Positions 8,804 to 16,450 of a stretch of DNA of 27,632 nucleotides are shown here, one piece after another (position 1 is the stretch's first letter; each line of letters begins with the position of its first letter). The DNA is from Chloroflexota bacterium. Its GTDB lineage: Bacteria; Chloroflexota; Limnocylindria; Limnocylindrales; CSP1-4. The stretch lies in assembly GCA_021812735.1 (NCBI GenBank), contig JAKAMV010000030.1:1-27632 (forward strand), in the 5' to 3' direction. The position numbers and the translations under genes are program-made. The notes beneath the pieces are model-generated. The model had not been told where the DNA came from, did not search any database, and worked only from the letters and a program-made list of their open reading frames with translations.

Positions 8804-8826
8804 GCCGGGTCGGCTGGCGACCCGGC
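8804..8826 (-). other. Hairpin directly upstream of the SD of methyltransferase 2
   Basis: GCCGGGTCG and CGACCCGGC form a 9-bp perfect stem with a 5-base loop. On the minus strand it ends next to the GGAGG of the downstream gene. A second palindrome, GGGGCGCGCCCC, lies at 8846-8857 in the same 83-bp gap. The pair may act in RNA processing or limit read-through between the corrinoid and methyltransferase genes. Confidence 0.5.
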
Positions 8827-8875
8827 AGCCGTGTGCGAGGGGGCGGGGGCGCGCCCCGGAACGTGGAGTCTGGGC

Positions 8876-9523
8876 TCAGGCGCCGACGAGCTGGCGCACG
8901 AGCGCCACCGCTCCGATGGCGTCCTCGCTGTACCCGTCGGCGCCGATCTCGGCCGCCCACGTGGACGAGGCAGGCGCACCGCCCACGATCACGCGGCACT
9001 TCGGGCGCAGCCCGGCGGCGTCGAACTGCTCGACGACGGTGCGCTGCCCGGCCATCGTGGTCGTCAGCAGGGCGGACACGCCCACGATGTCGGCGTCGTG
9101 CGTCTGGGCGGCCTCGAGGAACCGCTCCGGCGCGACGTCGACGCCCAGGTCGTGGACCTCGAAGCCGCTCGTGGCGAGCATCATGCCCACGAGGTTCTTG
9201 CCGATCTCGTGGATGTCGCCCTTGACGGTGCCGAGCACCACCCGGCCCAGCACGTGGCGCTCGGTGGCCTGGCGCTTCATCTCCGGCTCGAGGATGGCGA
9301 CGGCCTTCTGCATCGCGCGCGCCGCGAGCATCATGTCGGGCAGGAAGAGCTCGCCCGCGCCGAACTGCTCGCCCACGTAGCTGAGGCCCGGCACGAAGCC
9401 GCGGTCGATCGCATCCAGGGGCGGGACCCCGTTCGCAAGCGCCTGCTCGGCCAGCGCAGCCGCCGCGGCCGTGTCACCGTCGATGACGGACTGGCGCATC
9501 TGGGCGAACAGTTCCTCGCTCAT
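8876..9523 (-). CDS. Corrinoid (cobalamin-binding) methyl-carrier protein, MttC/MtbC-like
   Basis: A 215-residue corrinoid protein that carries the methyl group as methyl-Co(III) between the methyltransferases. Residues about 1-85 form the helical cap domain (MSEELFAQMR to ILEPEMK). Residues about 92-215 form the Rossmann-like B12 domain. The DxHxxG motif is exact in GDIHEIGKN (Asp103, His105, Gly108), with His105 as the expected lower cobalt ligand; the SALLTTT segment (150-156) and GGAP (181-184) complete the B12 tail pocket. Length matches the MtmC/MtbC/MttC family. An SD (GGAGGAG) stands nine bases before the ATG. It is the first gene of the minus-strand operon followed by two MttB homologues, and is divergent from the gene for its probable reductive activator. 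Confidence 0.95.
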   Translation of the reverse strand: MSEELFAQMRQSVIDGDTAAAAALAEQALANGVPPLDAIDRGFVPGLSYVGEQFGAGELFLPDMMLAARAMQKAVAILEPEMKRQATERHVLGRVVLGTVKGDIHEIGKNLVGMMLATSGFEVHDLGVDVAPERFLEAAQTHDADIVGVSALLTTTMAGQRTVVEQFDAAGLRPKCRVIVGGAPASSTWAAEIGADGYSEDAIGAVALVRQLVGA

Positions 9524-9937
9524 GTTCGTTGTCTCCTCCGGTGCCCCGAGGGCCCAATGCCGTCGGGGTTGGTGTCGCCTGGGCTAAGAGTCAGCGTCGC
9601 GGTGCCGCCCGGGGGACGCGATCGGCGCGCGCCTGGACCATGCTGACCCGACGGGGTTGGACCCGGTCACACGGTGGCGGCTCACCCTGCCAGTCGACGA
9701 GGGATGGATACCACCGCTCGCGGAACCCGCGGGCGGCCTGATCCGCGGCAAGGAACGACGACGGGCGGCGCGATGCGGACGGCTTGAGGGTGCGCTGAAC
9801 CACATACCCCTCGCGAGATGGGGCGGAGACTGCGGCGAGCGTCCGGCCGGGACGGCCTCGGGGGATAGGGCAGAAGGTCCCGTCGCCGCAGGCCGCTCGG
9901 CTGGCGGGGTTGAAGGGGCCCCAACTAGACTCTCGCC
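9524..9937. other. 414-bp divergent intergenic region of the C1 module
   Basis: This gap separates the minus-strand corrinoid operon from the plus-strand activator operon and should hold both promoters. It contains a 6-bp stem (CCCCGA 9544-9549, TCGGGG 9563-9568) immediately upstream of the corrinoid gene's SD, and a TAGACT box six bases before the activator ATG. I see no protein-coding signature, convincing tRNA, or B12-riboswitch core (GCCACTG B12 box with its flanking pattern) on either strand. A regulator binding site probably exists but cannot be singled out. Confidence 0.5.
9926..9931 (+). promoter_or_regulatory. Candidate -10 box of a leaderless start for the activator gene
   Basis: TAGACT stands exactly six bases before the ATG at 9938 and no SD is present. 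This fits a transcript that begins at the start codon. No matching -35 box is seen at 16-18 bp. Confidence 0.45.
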
Positions 9938-11557
9938 ATGCCCGACTTCATCCACGGGTCCGAGCGCCGACCGCTCGTGCCCGGCCAGTCGCTGTTCGAC
10001 GTCGCCGGCGAGCTCTCGGTGGTCGTGCCGGCCTCGTGCAGGAAGACGGGCCGCTGCCACGAGTGCGTGGTGGAGATCAAGTCGGGCGCCGACCAGCTGA
10101 CGCCGCGCACCGACGAGGAGTCGTTCCTCGGCGCGTCGTTCCGGCTGGCCTGCCAGGCCCGCGTGGCTGCCGCCGACCACGACGTCGAGTTCAGCGTCCT
10201 GCGCCGGCGCCTGCGGATCCTGCTCGCGCCGGAGGAGCTGCGGCCGGACCCCGACATCGACCCCGCCATCCGCGAGGTCGACGGCCGCGTGGTCCTCGAC
10301 GACGGCACGGACCTCGGCGCCGTCGGCGGCGCGCCCGTGGGCGTGGCGGTCGACATCGGGACCACCACGATCGTCCTCGAGCTCGTGGACCTGCGCACGG
10401 GCGCCGTGCTCGCCATCGCGTCTATCGAGAACCCGCAGCGCTTCGGCGGCAGCGACGTGATGACCCGCATCACCTATGAGGCCGAGGTGCCGGGCGAGCT
10501 GCGCCTGGCCCTCCGCCGGGCGCTCAACCACGAGCTCAAGCGGCTGTGCGCCGAGTTGGGCCTGGACCGCAGGCAGCTCGTCGAGATGGTGGTCGTCGGC
10601 AATCCGACGATGCGCGACCTCGCGTTCAACCTCGACGTGCTTCCCATCGGCCGGCTGCCATTCCGCTCTGTCACCGAGACGGCGTGGCGGAACGGCGACG
10701 CGCCCAGCACCATGATCGCCCGGCGCGCCCACGAGCTGGGGCTGCTGATGCACCCGCAGGGGCGCGTGGTCGCGGGTCCGCTCATCGCCTGCCACGTGGG
10801 CGCCGATGCGGCGGCCGACCTGGTCGCGGTGGACGCGGTCGAGAAGGGCGGCTCGTTCCTGCTCGTGGACATCGGCACCAACACCGAGATCGTCGCGTCC
10901 GACGGGCACCGCATCCTCGCCGCCTCGAGCCCGGCCGGCCCCGCGTTCGAGGGCGGTGGCGTCCGCTACGGGATGCCGGGCGCCGACGGCGCCATCGAGA
11001 AGGTCCGGCTCGCGGGCAACCGGTTCCAGGTCGAGGTCATCGGGGACGCGCCGCCGGAGGGGATCTGCGGCTCAGGCCTGGTGGACCTGCTGGCGTCCCT
11101 CCGGCGCGCGGACTGGATGACCAGGCGCGGCTCGTTCACCGACGGCCTGCCCGAGATCCGGATCGTGGACGATCCGAGGATCACCTTCTCGCGGGCCGAC
11201 GTCGGCCACCTCTCGATCGCCAAGGCGGCCACCTCGGTCGGCCAGCGGGTGCTGCTGCGCCGCCTCGGCCTGCGGCCGGAGGACCTCGACCGCGTCTACC
11301 TCGCCGGCGGCTTCGCGAACGCGCTCGACATCAGCACTGCCGTCGAGATCGGGCTCTTGGTGGACGCGCCGCGGGAGCGCATGATCCGGGCGGGGAACGC
11401 ATCGATCGCCGGCGCCCGCGCCCTGCTCCTGTCCCGGGGCCGGCGGGCCGCGCTCGACGATCTGGTGCGCCGCATCGAGCACGTGGAGCTCGAGTCCGAG
11501 CCCGACTTCTTCGACCTGTTCACCGACGGCTGCCTGTTCGAACCCATCACCGCCTGA
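9938..11557 (+). CDS. 2Fe-2S/ASKHA corrinoid-activation protein (RACo-like, DUF4445 type)
   Basis: A 539-residue ATP-dependent reductive activator that returns inactive Co(II) corrinoid to Co(I). The N-terminal domain (about 1-85) is a plant-type 2Fe-2S ferredoxin with Cys34, Cys40, Cys43 and Cys72 (SCRKTGRCHEC, then LACQ). From about residue 135 the ASKHA ATPase fold begins with GVAVDIGTTTIVLEL; a second phosphate-loop-like motif, LLVDIGTNTEIV, and the C-terminal YLAGGFANALDIST follow. This is the architecture of RACo and related activators; the methanogen RamA type differs by having C-terminal 4Fe-4S clusters. Length is slightly shorter than RACo. It is divergent from the corrinoid operon and first in an operon with the folate enzymes, 10 bp from metF. 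Its job is to reactivate the neighbouring corrinoid protein. Confidence 0.92.
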   Translation: MPDFIHGSERRPLVPGQSLFDVAGELSVVVPASCRKTGRCHECVVEIKSGADQLTPRTDEESFLGASFRLACQARVAAADHDVEFSVLRRRLRILLAPEELRPDPDIDPAIREVDGRVVLDDGTDLGAVGGAPVGVAVDIGTTTIVLELVDLRTGAVLAIASIENPQRFGGSDVMTRITYEAEVPGELRLALRRALNHELKRLCAELGLDRRQLVEMVVVGNPTMRDLAFNLDVLPIGRLPFRSVTETAWRNGDAPSTMIARRAHELGLLMHPQGRVVAGPLIACHVGADAAADLVAVDAVEKGGSFLLVDIGTNTEIVASDGHRILAASSPAGPAFEGGGVRYGMPGADGAIEKVRLAGNRFQVEVIGDAPPEGICGSGLVDLLASLRRADWMTRRGSFTDGLPEIRIVDDPRITFSRADVGHLSIAKAATSVGQRVLLRRLGLRPEDLDRVYLAGGFANALDISTAVEIGLLVDAPRERMIRAGNASIAGARALLLSRGRRAALDDLVRRIEHVELESEPDFFDLFTDGCLFEPITA

Positions 11558-11567
11558 GGTTGTAGCG

Positions 11568-13304
11568 ATGAGCCCCACCCGCAAGCCTGCCGACACGGCC
11601 ACCGTCGCTGCCGCCCTGCCCACCGGGCCTGGCGCGCTTCGGAAGGCGCTGTTCGACCCCGCCGCCTTCGCGACCGTGGTGGAGCTGGTGCCGTGGGCAG
11701 GCGAGCTGGTGGACGCGAAGGGGGCCTCGCAGCTGAAGGCCGCTCAGGAGCTGGCGGGGAATCCGCGGATCACCGCGATGTCGATCACCGACAACGCGGG
11801 CGGCCACGCACGGCTGTCGCCGTCCGCCCTGGGGGGGCAGGTCCAGCAGCTGGGCCACGACGCCATCGTCCACGTCGCCTGCCGCGACCGGTCCCGCAAC
11901 GCGCTCCAGAGCCTGGGCTGGGAGCTGCTGAGCCGCGGGCTCACGTCGGTGCTGGCCCTGACGGGCGACTACCCCGAGAGCGGCTACGAGGGACTCTCGC
12001 GCCCGGTCTTCGACATCGATTCGGTGGCGCTGCTCCAGATGTACCGCGGGCTGGGCCAGGAGGCTGCGGACAGAGCCGTCACCGCGGACGCCGGAGCCGA
12101 CGTCGACGCCCACCGCTTCCTGCTCGGCTGCGCCATCGACCCGTACAAGCGCGTCGAGCGGGACCTCGTGCCGCAGTACCTCAAGCTGGCGCTCAAGGTC
12201 CGCAGCGGCGCCGACTACGCCATTGCGCAGGTGGGCTACGACGCCCGCAAGCTGGCCGAGCTGCTGGCCGTCGTCAAGCGCGACGGGCTGGGCATCCCCG
12301 TCGTCGCCAACGCGTACATCCTGTCCGGGCCGGTGGCGCGGGCGTTCAACGCGGGCAGGGTCCCGGGCTGCATCGTCACCGACGACCTGCTGGCCGTCGT
12401 GGAGCGCGAGGCCAAGGCGGCCGACAAGGGCCGGGCGTTCTTGCTCGAGTTCGCGGCCAAGCAGGCGATCGTGGCGCGCGGCCTGGGCTTCAAGGGCGTC
12501 TACTTCGCAGGCCACCGCAACGCCGGCGAGATCGCGAGGATCTGCGAGCTGATCGACTCGCATCCGGCTGACGACTGGAGGGCGCTCCTGCCGGACGTCT
12601 CGTGGGCGCTGCCCGCCGCGTTCCAGCTGTTCGAGCGCGACGCCGACGGCCTCCCCACTGGACAGCCCGCGAAGGCGTACGCGCGCACACTGACGCCGGC
12701 CGCCCGCAGGGCCGCTCGGGCAAAGGTGGACCCGCTCTACCGGTTCAGCCGGATCGTGCACCAGCGTGCGTTCGAGCCGGGCTCGCCCGGGTTCGGCCTG
12801 TGGGGCAAGGTGTACGCGAAGGTGGAGCAGTACCGGCTCGACAAGCCGGTCCACGCGCTCGAGCAGGCGGTCAAGGTGCCGATGTTCGACTGCCGGGACT
12901 GCGGCGACTGCTCGCTGCCCGACATCGCCTACCTGTGCCCCGAGAGCCACTGCCAGAAGAACCAGCGCAACGGGCCCTGCGGCGGCGCCCACGACGGCCT
13001 GTGCGAGGTGCCCGGCCACACCTGCGTCTGGGCGGATGCCTACAAGCGCCTCAAGCCGTACGGCGAGGAGCTCACGATGCTCGACCGGGCGCCCGTCCTC
13101 CAGGACAACGCGCTCCGTCGGACGTCCGCGTGGGGCAACGCGTTCCTCGACCGCGACCACATCGCCCGGCGCCTCGGCCGGGCTCAGCTGCCGGTGGTCC
13201 AGGCCCCGGCGCCCAAGCCGAGGCCAGCTGTCGGCGCGCCGGCTGATGCCGCCCAGCCGGCGCCGGGCCCGTCTGAGCCGCTCCAGGCTGACGTCCCGAA
13301 GTGA
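11568..13304 (+). CDS. metF: Methylenetetrahydrofolate reductase fused to a MetV-like zinc/Cys domain (MetF-MetV)
   Basis: A 578-residue fusion. Residues about 35-330 are a MetF-type flavin TIM barrel (VVELVPWAGELVDAKGA, TAMSITDN, CRDRSRNALQSLGWELLSRG, LALTGDYP). Residues about 385-500 carry the MetV-like C-terminal domain: CRDCGDC, LCPESHCQKNQRNGPCGG, LCEVPGHTCVW, with eight cysteines at 442, 445, 448, 457, 462, 471, 479 and 486. In acetogens MetF and MetV are separate subunits; here they form one chain. The enzyme interconverts methyl-THF and methylene-THF, and here it should oxidise methyl groups delivered by the corrinoid system. The tail (about 545-578) is Pro/Ala-rich and probably disordered. 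An SD (GAGGT) precedes the ATG; the stop overlaps the next start as GTGA, so the two are translationally coupled. The electron acceptor is unknown. Confidence 0.92.
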   Translation: MSPTRKPADTATVAAALPTGPGALRKALFDPAAFATVVELVPWAGELVDAKGASQLKAAQELAGNPRITAMSITDNAGGHARLSPSALGGQVQQLGHDAIVHVACRDRSRNALQSLGWELLSRGLTSVLALTGDYPESGYEGLSRPVFDIDSVALLQMYRGLGQEAADRAVTADAGADVDAHRFLLGCAIDPYKRVERDLVPQYLKLALKVRSGADYAIAQVGYDARKLAELLAVVKRDGLGIPVVANAYILSGPVARAFNAGRVPGCIVTDDLLAVVEREAKAADKGRAFLLEFAAKQAIVARGLGFKGVYFAGHRNAGEIARICELIDSHPADDWRALLPDVSWALPAAFQLFERDADGLPTGQPAKAYARTLTPAARRAARAKVDPLYRFSRIVHQRAFEPGSPGFGLWGKVYAKVEQYRLDKPVHALEQAVKVPMFDCRDCGDCSLPDIAYLCPESHCQKNQRNGPCGGAHDGLCEVPGHTCVWADAYKRLKPYGEELTMLDRAPVLQDNALRRTSAWGNAFLDRDHIARRLGRAQLPVVQAPAPKPRPAVGAPADAAQPAPGPSEPLQADVPK

Positions 13305-14341
13305 GGACGGACCGGCGCGGGCACCCGTTCCTGGTCATCGGCGAGAACATCCACGCAAGCCGGGTCCTGCCGCGGACGGGGCGCCGTGCCGTGGAGCTTC
13401 CCGGCGGGCGCGTCGGGATCGGCTTCGAGGATGGCGGTGAGCGGGTCGTGCTGCCCGTCCACCCGGCGATCGCCGCGGGCCGGGACTTCGCGGCCGGCAA
13501 GGTCAGGCACGTGGCCAGCGCCATCCGCTGGGGTCTCGACGGGGGTGAGCACGCGCAGGCGGCGGCGGCCTACATCGGTGCCCTTGCGGCGCTCCAGGAG
13601 ACCGCAGGGGCCGACTGGCTGGACCTCAACGCCGACGAGGCGGCGGCCGACCCGGACACCCGCGCCCAGGCGATCGCCTGGCTGGTGACCACCGTCGAGG
13701 CGGCGGCCGGGGTGCCGGTGTCGGTCGCCTCCTCCGACGCGGCGGTGATCGTGGCGGGCGCTGCGGCGTCGGGCCAGCCGCGCGGTCGCCTCCTGCTCAA
13801 CTCCGCGTCGCTGGAGCGCCCCGAGGTGCTCGACATCGCGCAGACCTTCGGCGCCTCGGTTGTGCTCGCGTGCAGCAGCCCCGGCGGGATGCCCGCGACG
13901 GCCGAGGACCGCGTCCGCAACGGGATTGAGATCCTCGAGCTGGCGCTGGCCAGGCAGATCCCCGCCGACGCGTGCCTCGTCGATCCGCTGGTGCTGCCGG
14001 TGGCCGTGAAGCCGGACGCCCCCGCCAGCGTCCTCGAGGCGGCGCGCCAGCTGCGCGCGGAGTACGGCGTCGAGATCCACCTCACGGGCGGCCTGTCGAA
14101 CGTGTCGTCCGGGATGCCGGCGCGCCGTGTGCTCAATGAGGCGTTCATCGACCTCGCGGCGGAGGCCGGGATCGACTGCGGGATCGTGGACCCGGTGGCG
14201 TCGGACCTCGGGCGAGCGTTCGGCGCGTCGCGCGACACCGACGCCTACCGCCTGGCCTCGGACCTGCTCCTGGGCCGCGACCCCAACGGCGGCGCGTACA
14301 AGGCCGCCTTCCGGGCGGGGCGCCTGGAGGGGGCGGCGTAG
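13301..14341 (+). CDS. Pterin-binding methyltransferase (MeTr/MtgA-like methyl-corrinoid:tetrahydrofolate methyltransferase)
   Basis: A 346-residue protein of the dihydropteroate-synthase-like pterin-binding fold. FLVIGENIHASR (10-21), ADWLDLNADEA, GRLLLNSASLERPE and DACLVDPLVLPV are barrel segments typical of methyltetrahydrofolate:corrinoid methyltransferases. It lacks a B12 domain and a homocysteine domain, so it works with the separate corrinoid protein. In glycine-betaine and related systems such a protein (MtgA, MtqA) transfers the methyl from the corrinoid to tetrahydrofolate, which fits the downstream MetF step. The N-terminus has an insert of about 40 residues between the first strand and the first helix (roughly 20-65) that is longer than in small MeTr proteins. 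GTG at 13301 overlaps the stop of the MetF-MetV gene. It is not folate synthesis, as no other folate genes are near. Confidence 0.85.
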   Translation: MRTDRRGHPFLVIGENIHASRVLPRTGRRAVELPGGRVGIGFEDGGERVVLPVHPAIAAGRDFAAGKVRHVASAIRWGLDGGEHAQAAAAYIGALAALQETAGADWLDLNADEAAADPDTRAQAIAWLVTTVEAAAGVPVSVASSDAAVIVAGAAASGQPRGRLLLNSASLERPEVLDIAQTFGASVVLACSSPGGMPATAEDRVRNGIEILELALARQIPADACLVDPLVLPVAVKPDAPASVLEAARQLRAEYGVEIHLTGGLSNVSSGMPARRVLNEAFIDLAAEAGIDCGIVDPVASDLGRAFGASRDTDAYRLASDLLLGRDPNGGAYKAAFRAGRLEGAA

Positions 14342-14352
14342 CGCGCCGCCGC

Positions 14353-14366
14353 CGCCGGCGCCGGCG
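14353..14366. terminator. 14-bp GC palindrome between convergent genes
   Basis: CGCCGGCGCCGGCG lies in the 36-bp gap between the pterin-binding methyltransferase stop and the DUF1638-type stop. No T-tract is present. Position suggests a shared 3'-end structure; support is positional only. Confidence 0.35.
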
Positions 14367-14377
14367 TGGTCGGCGCC

Positions 14378-15121
14378 TCAGACGGCCGGCACCGCCTTGA
14401 CGACCCTCTCGTCCCAGCTCATGGCCAGCCGCTCGCCGGGCTGCAGCGCGAGCACGTCGTCGTCCCAGTCCCCGTCGATCAGCTTGCGCAGCAGGACCAG
14501 CGAGCCCTCCACCTGCTCGAACGCCCAGCCGCGGCGGTCGGCCTGCTCGCGCGCGTAGGCCACCGACGCCGCCTCGTCGGCGACGCCCATCCCGACGAAC
14601 GCGGCCCGCTGGTAGTGCGCCTTCCAGGCCCCCATGACCTCCATGAGGTAGTCGGCGTTGTCCTCGCCGTACTTCTCGACGTACTCGGCGTGGATCGCCT
14701 CCATGTCGTCGTCGCCGTCGCCGGACACGCCGAGGCCGACCGACTTGGCGTTGTACCCCTGGTTGCGCTCCACCTGATCGTTCACGTACCAGTAGGTGGT
14801 GGAGGCGCTGAACTCCGTGGCGTACCGCTCGCGCGCCCCGAGGAACAGCGTGATGCAGTCGTGGGCGCGCGGCAGCACCACCGGCGTGGACCGCGCCACG
14901 ATCCCGGCCGTGGCGCCGCCGCACAGGCCGTAGCCCAGCACGATCGCATCGTAGCCGGGCTTCACCGCGTCGATCTCGCGCTGCAGGATGTCACGCAGCC
15001 TGGCGGGCTCGTTGTGGAGGCCGCGCTCGAACAGGCGCAGGTCCACGACATGCGGCGACCGCGAGGCGCACAGGTATGCCGGACGGGCGACGACGTCGCA
15101 GGCGATGAGGAACAGTTTCAC
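14378..15121 (-). CDS. DUF1638-type protein of the corrinoid methyltransferase neighbourhood
   Basis: A 247-residue protein resembling the DUF1638 family, whose biochemical role is not established and whose genes recur beside MttB-type methyltransferase genes. Conserved-looking cysteine motifs are KLFLIACDV (Cys8), GYGLCGG, and PRAHDCITLFLGAR. The Cys/His pattern may bind a metal or cofactor. The start is set at GTG 15121, giving the typical KLFLIAC entry right after it; the frame opens at a TTG at 15154, which is less likely. A GAGG lies about eight bases before the GTG. It is convergent with the pterin-binding methyltransferase and so transcribed apart from it, and divergent by 77 bp from the membrane-anchored protein gene. 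Family assignment is from motif memory and moderately sure; function is unknown. Confidence 0.75.
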   Translation of the reverse strand: MKLFLIACDVVARPAYLCASRSPHVVDLRLFERGLHNEPARLRDILQREIDAVKPGYDAIVLGYGLCGGATAGIVARSTPVVLPRAHDCITLFLGARERYATEFSASTTYWYVNDQVERNQGYNAKSVGLGVSGDGDDDMEAIHAEYVEKYGEDNADYLMEVMGAWKAHYQRAAFVGMGVADEAASVAYAREQADRRGWAFEQVEGSLVLLRKLIDGDWDDDVLALQPGERLAMSWDERVVKAVPAV

Positions 15122-15198
15122 GGGACGGCCCTCGACTCCAAGGGATCGTAGCAACTCGGCGGCGCCACAATCTGGGCTGGCACGGCATCCTTACGGGG

Positions 15199-16350
15199 AT
15201 GACTGACCCCCGGACCCCCGCCCGCTCCACGTATCCGACGCCCAATCAGGTCCCCCAGGCGCCCCGCCGCCGGCCGTCCGAGGAGCGGGCCGCCCTGGCC
15301 TCCTCGGCGCGGACCGCCACCCGCCTCGCCGCCCTCGCAGTCCTGCTCGCGGCGGTCGCCCTCGGGCTGACGCTGTGGCGGCTCCTCGGGCCATCTGCTT
15401 CGTCCTGTCAGGACACCGTCTGGAGCGCGATCCCGGCGGCCAATGAGCTGCCGATCCAGTGGACGGCGAAGGGCACCACCTTCGACACCAACCGCCGGAC
15501 CATCACCTTCGCGGGCGTCGATCCGGGCGACGGGTCGGGCGCCCCGACCGTGCTGGCGACCGTGACGTGCTTCCCCGAGGGGGCGGCCGACGCGGTCGCG
15601 CGGGCCCAAGCCGCCGCGCGCGAATACGGCCAGGTCGTCACCTCCAAGAACGACCTCTCGGACGGCGGGTTCGAGTCGACGGACGCCTCGGGCGCCATCT
15701 TCCTCGAGTTCCGGCGCGGCGACATCGTGGTGGACCTCGCCGCCGCCGGCGGCGCCAACGCCACTGACATCGAGACCGTGGCGTCTGCCTACGACCTTGC
15801 GCTGGGCGGGGACGGCGGGAGCATCGCCAGCCCCGCGCCCAGCGGCTCGGGGGGTCCCGGTTCGGCCAGCCCAGGGGCGTCGGAGGGCGCCGGCCCCACG
15901 CACGCCGCGCCCGAGCTCGAGAAGCTGCTGCCCACCACCGTCGGCGGCGTGGCCATGACCGTCGACAGCTCGCTCGGCAGCACGATCCTGACGAGCGATC
16001 CGGGCAGCCGCGCGGCGACCGCCGCGTTGCGATCCGCGGGCAAGACGCCTGACGACCTGCGATTCGCTGAGTCCTACGACCAGACCTCGACGCTCAACGC
16101 CAGCGTTGTGGCGATGTCGGTGAACGGCCTCGACGGTGCGAAGGTGGACGCCATGGTGCTCGACTGGTTCCAGCTCTCGGGGCCGGGCGTCACCAAGACG
16201 AACGTCCAGCTCGCCGGCAAGGCCTGGACCAAGTACGACCTGGGCGACAAGGGCTCGCTGAGCTACGTCCGGATCGACGGCGCGGCCGTGATCGTGATCA
16301 CGGCCGCGGACCAGGCCGCCGCGGAACAGACCGCCGCCGCGATGCCCTGA
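15199..16350 (+). CDS. Membrane-anchored protein of unknown function with a Ser/Gly-rich linker
   Basis: A 383-residue protein. Residues 1-41 are polar and Pro/Arg-rich, one membrane helix spans about 42-63, and the rest is predicted outside the cytoplasm. Two Ala/Gly-rich globular parts (about 66-208 and 240-383) are separated by a Ser/Pro/Gly linker (about 212-238). Two cysteines (Cys70 and that in VTCFPEG) may pair. Each part ends with a similar pattern, a strand (DIVVDLAAAG; AAVIVITAAD) followed by an Ala-rich helix, which hints at two related domains. I do not recognise a family or any catalytic motif. The start is the first ATG; no clear SD is seen. It is divergent from the DUF1638-type gene, with nothing tying it to the C1 module besides position. 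Confidence 0.8.
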   Translation: MTDPRTPARSTYPTPNQVPQAPRRRPSEERAALASSARTATRLAALAVLLAAVALGLTLWRLLGPSASSCQDTVWSAIPAANELPIQWTAKGTTFDTNRRTITFAGVDPGDGSGAPTVLATVTCFPEGAADAVARAQAAAREYGQVVTSKNDLSDGGFESTDASGAIFLEFRRGDIVVDLAAAGGANATDIETVASAYDLALGGDGGSIASPAPSGSGGPGSASPGASEGAGPTHAAPELEKLLPTTVGGVAMTVDSSLGSTILTSDPGSRAATAALRSAGKTPDDLRFAESYDQTSTLNASVVAMSVNGLDGAKVDAMVLDWFQLSGPGVTKTNVQLAGKAWTKYDLGDKGSLSYVRIDGAAVIVITAADQAAAEQTAAAMP

Positions 16351-16450
16351 CGGGCACGTCAGCTGCCAGATCAACGCGGCGGAGCCGCTGACCTTCTTCG
16401 GGGCGATGCTCCAGGCGCTCGAGGACGGGTGCCGGCTCCGCACGGCCTCG
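16349..16450 (+). pseudogene. Possible remnant of the 3' end of a lost gene
   Basis: Right after the upstream stop, frame 2 reads DGHVSCQINAAEPLTFFGAM and on through LQALEDGCRLRTAS. All codons from GAC 16349 to the TCG ending at 16450 end in G or C, as in real genes here, and the text looks protein-like. The frame has a stop at 16295 and no usable start before it, so it is not an intact gene. I cannot name the parent family. Chance composition in GC-rich DNA remains possible. Confidence 0.27.

Noticed and set aside
7144..8979. 611-codon minus-strand frame overlapping the MttB-family genes
   Set aside because: It is the +1 shadow of methyltransferase 2, with low-complexity Arg/Pro/Gly text and no recognisable motif.
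9640..9700. tRNA-like stretch on the minus strand (GTGACCGGGTCCAACCCCGT)
   Set aside because: The T-loop would be GTCCAAC rather than TTCRANY, one T-stem pair is mismatched, and no acceptor or anticodon arm can be built from the upstream sequence.
9524..9937. Cobalamin riboswitch before the B12-dependent operons
   Set aside because: Expected because of the corrinoid genes, but the B12 box and core helices are not found on either strand.
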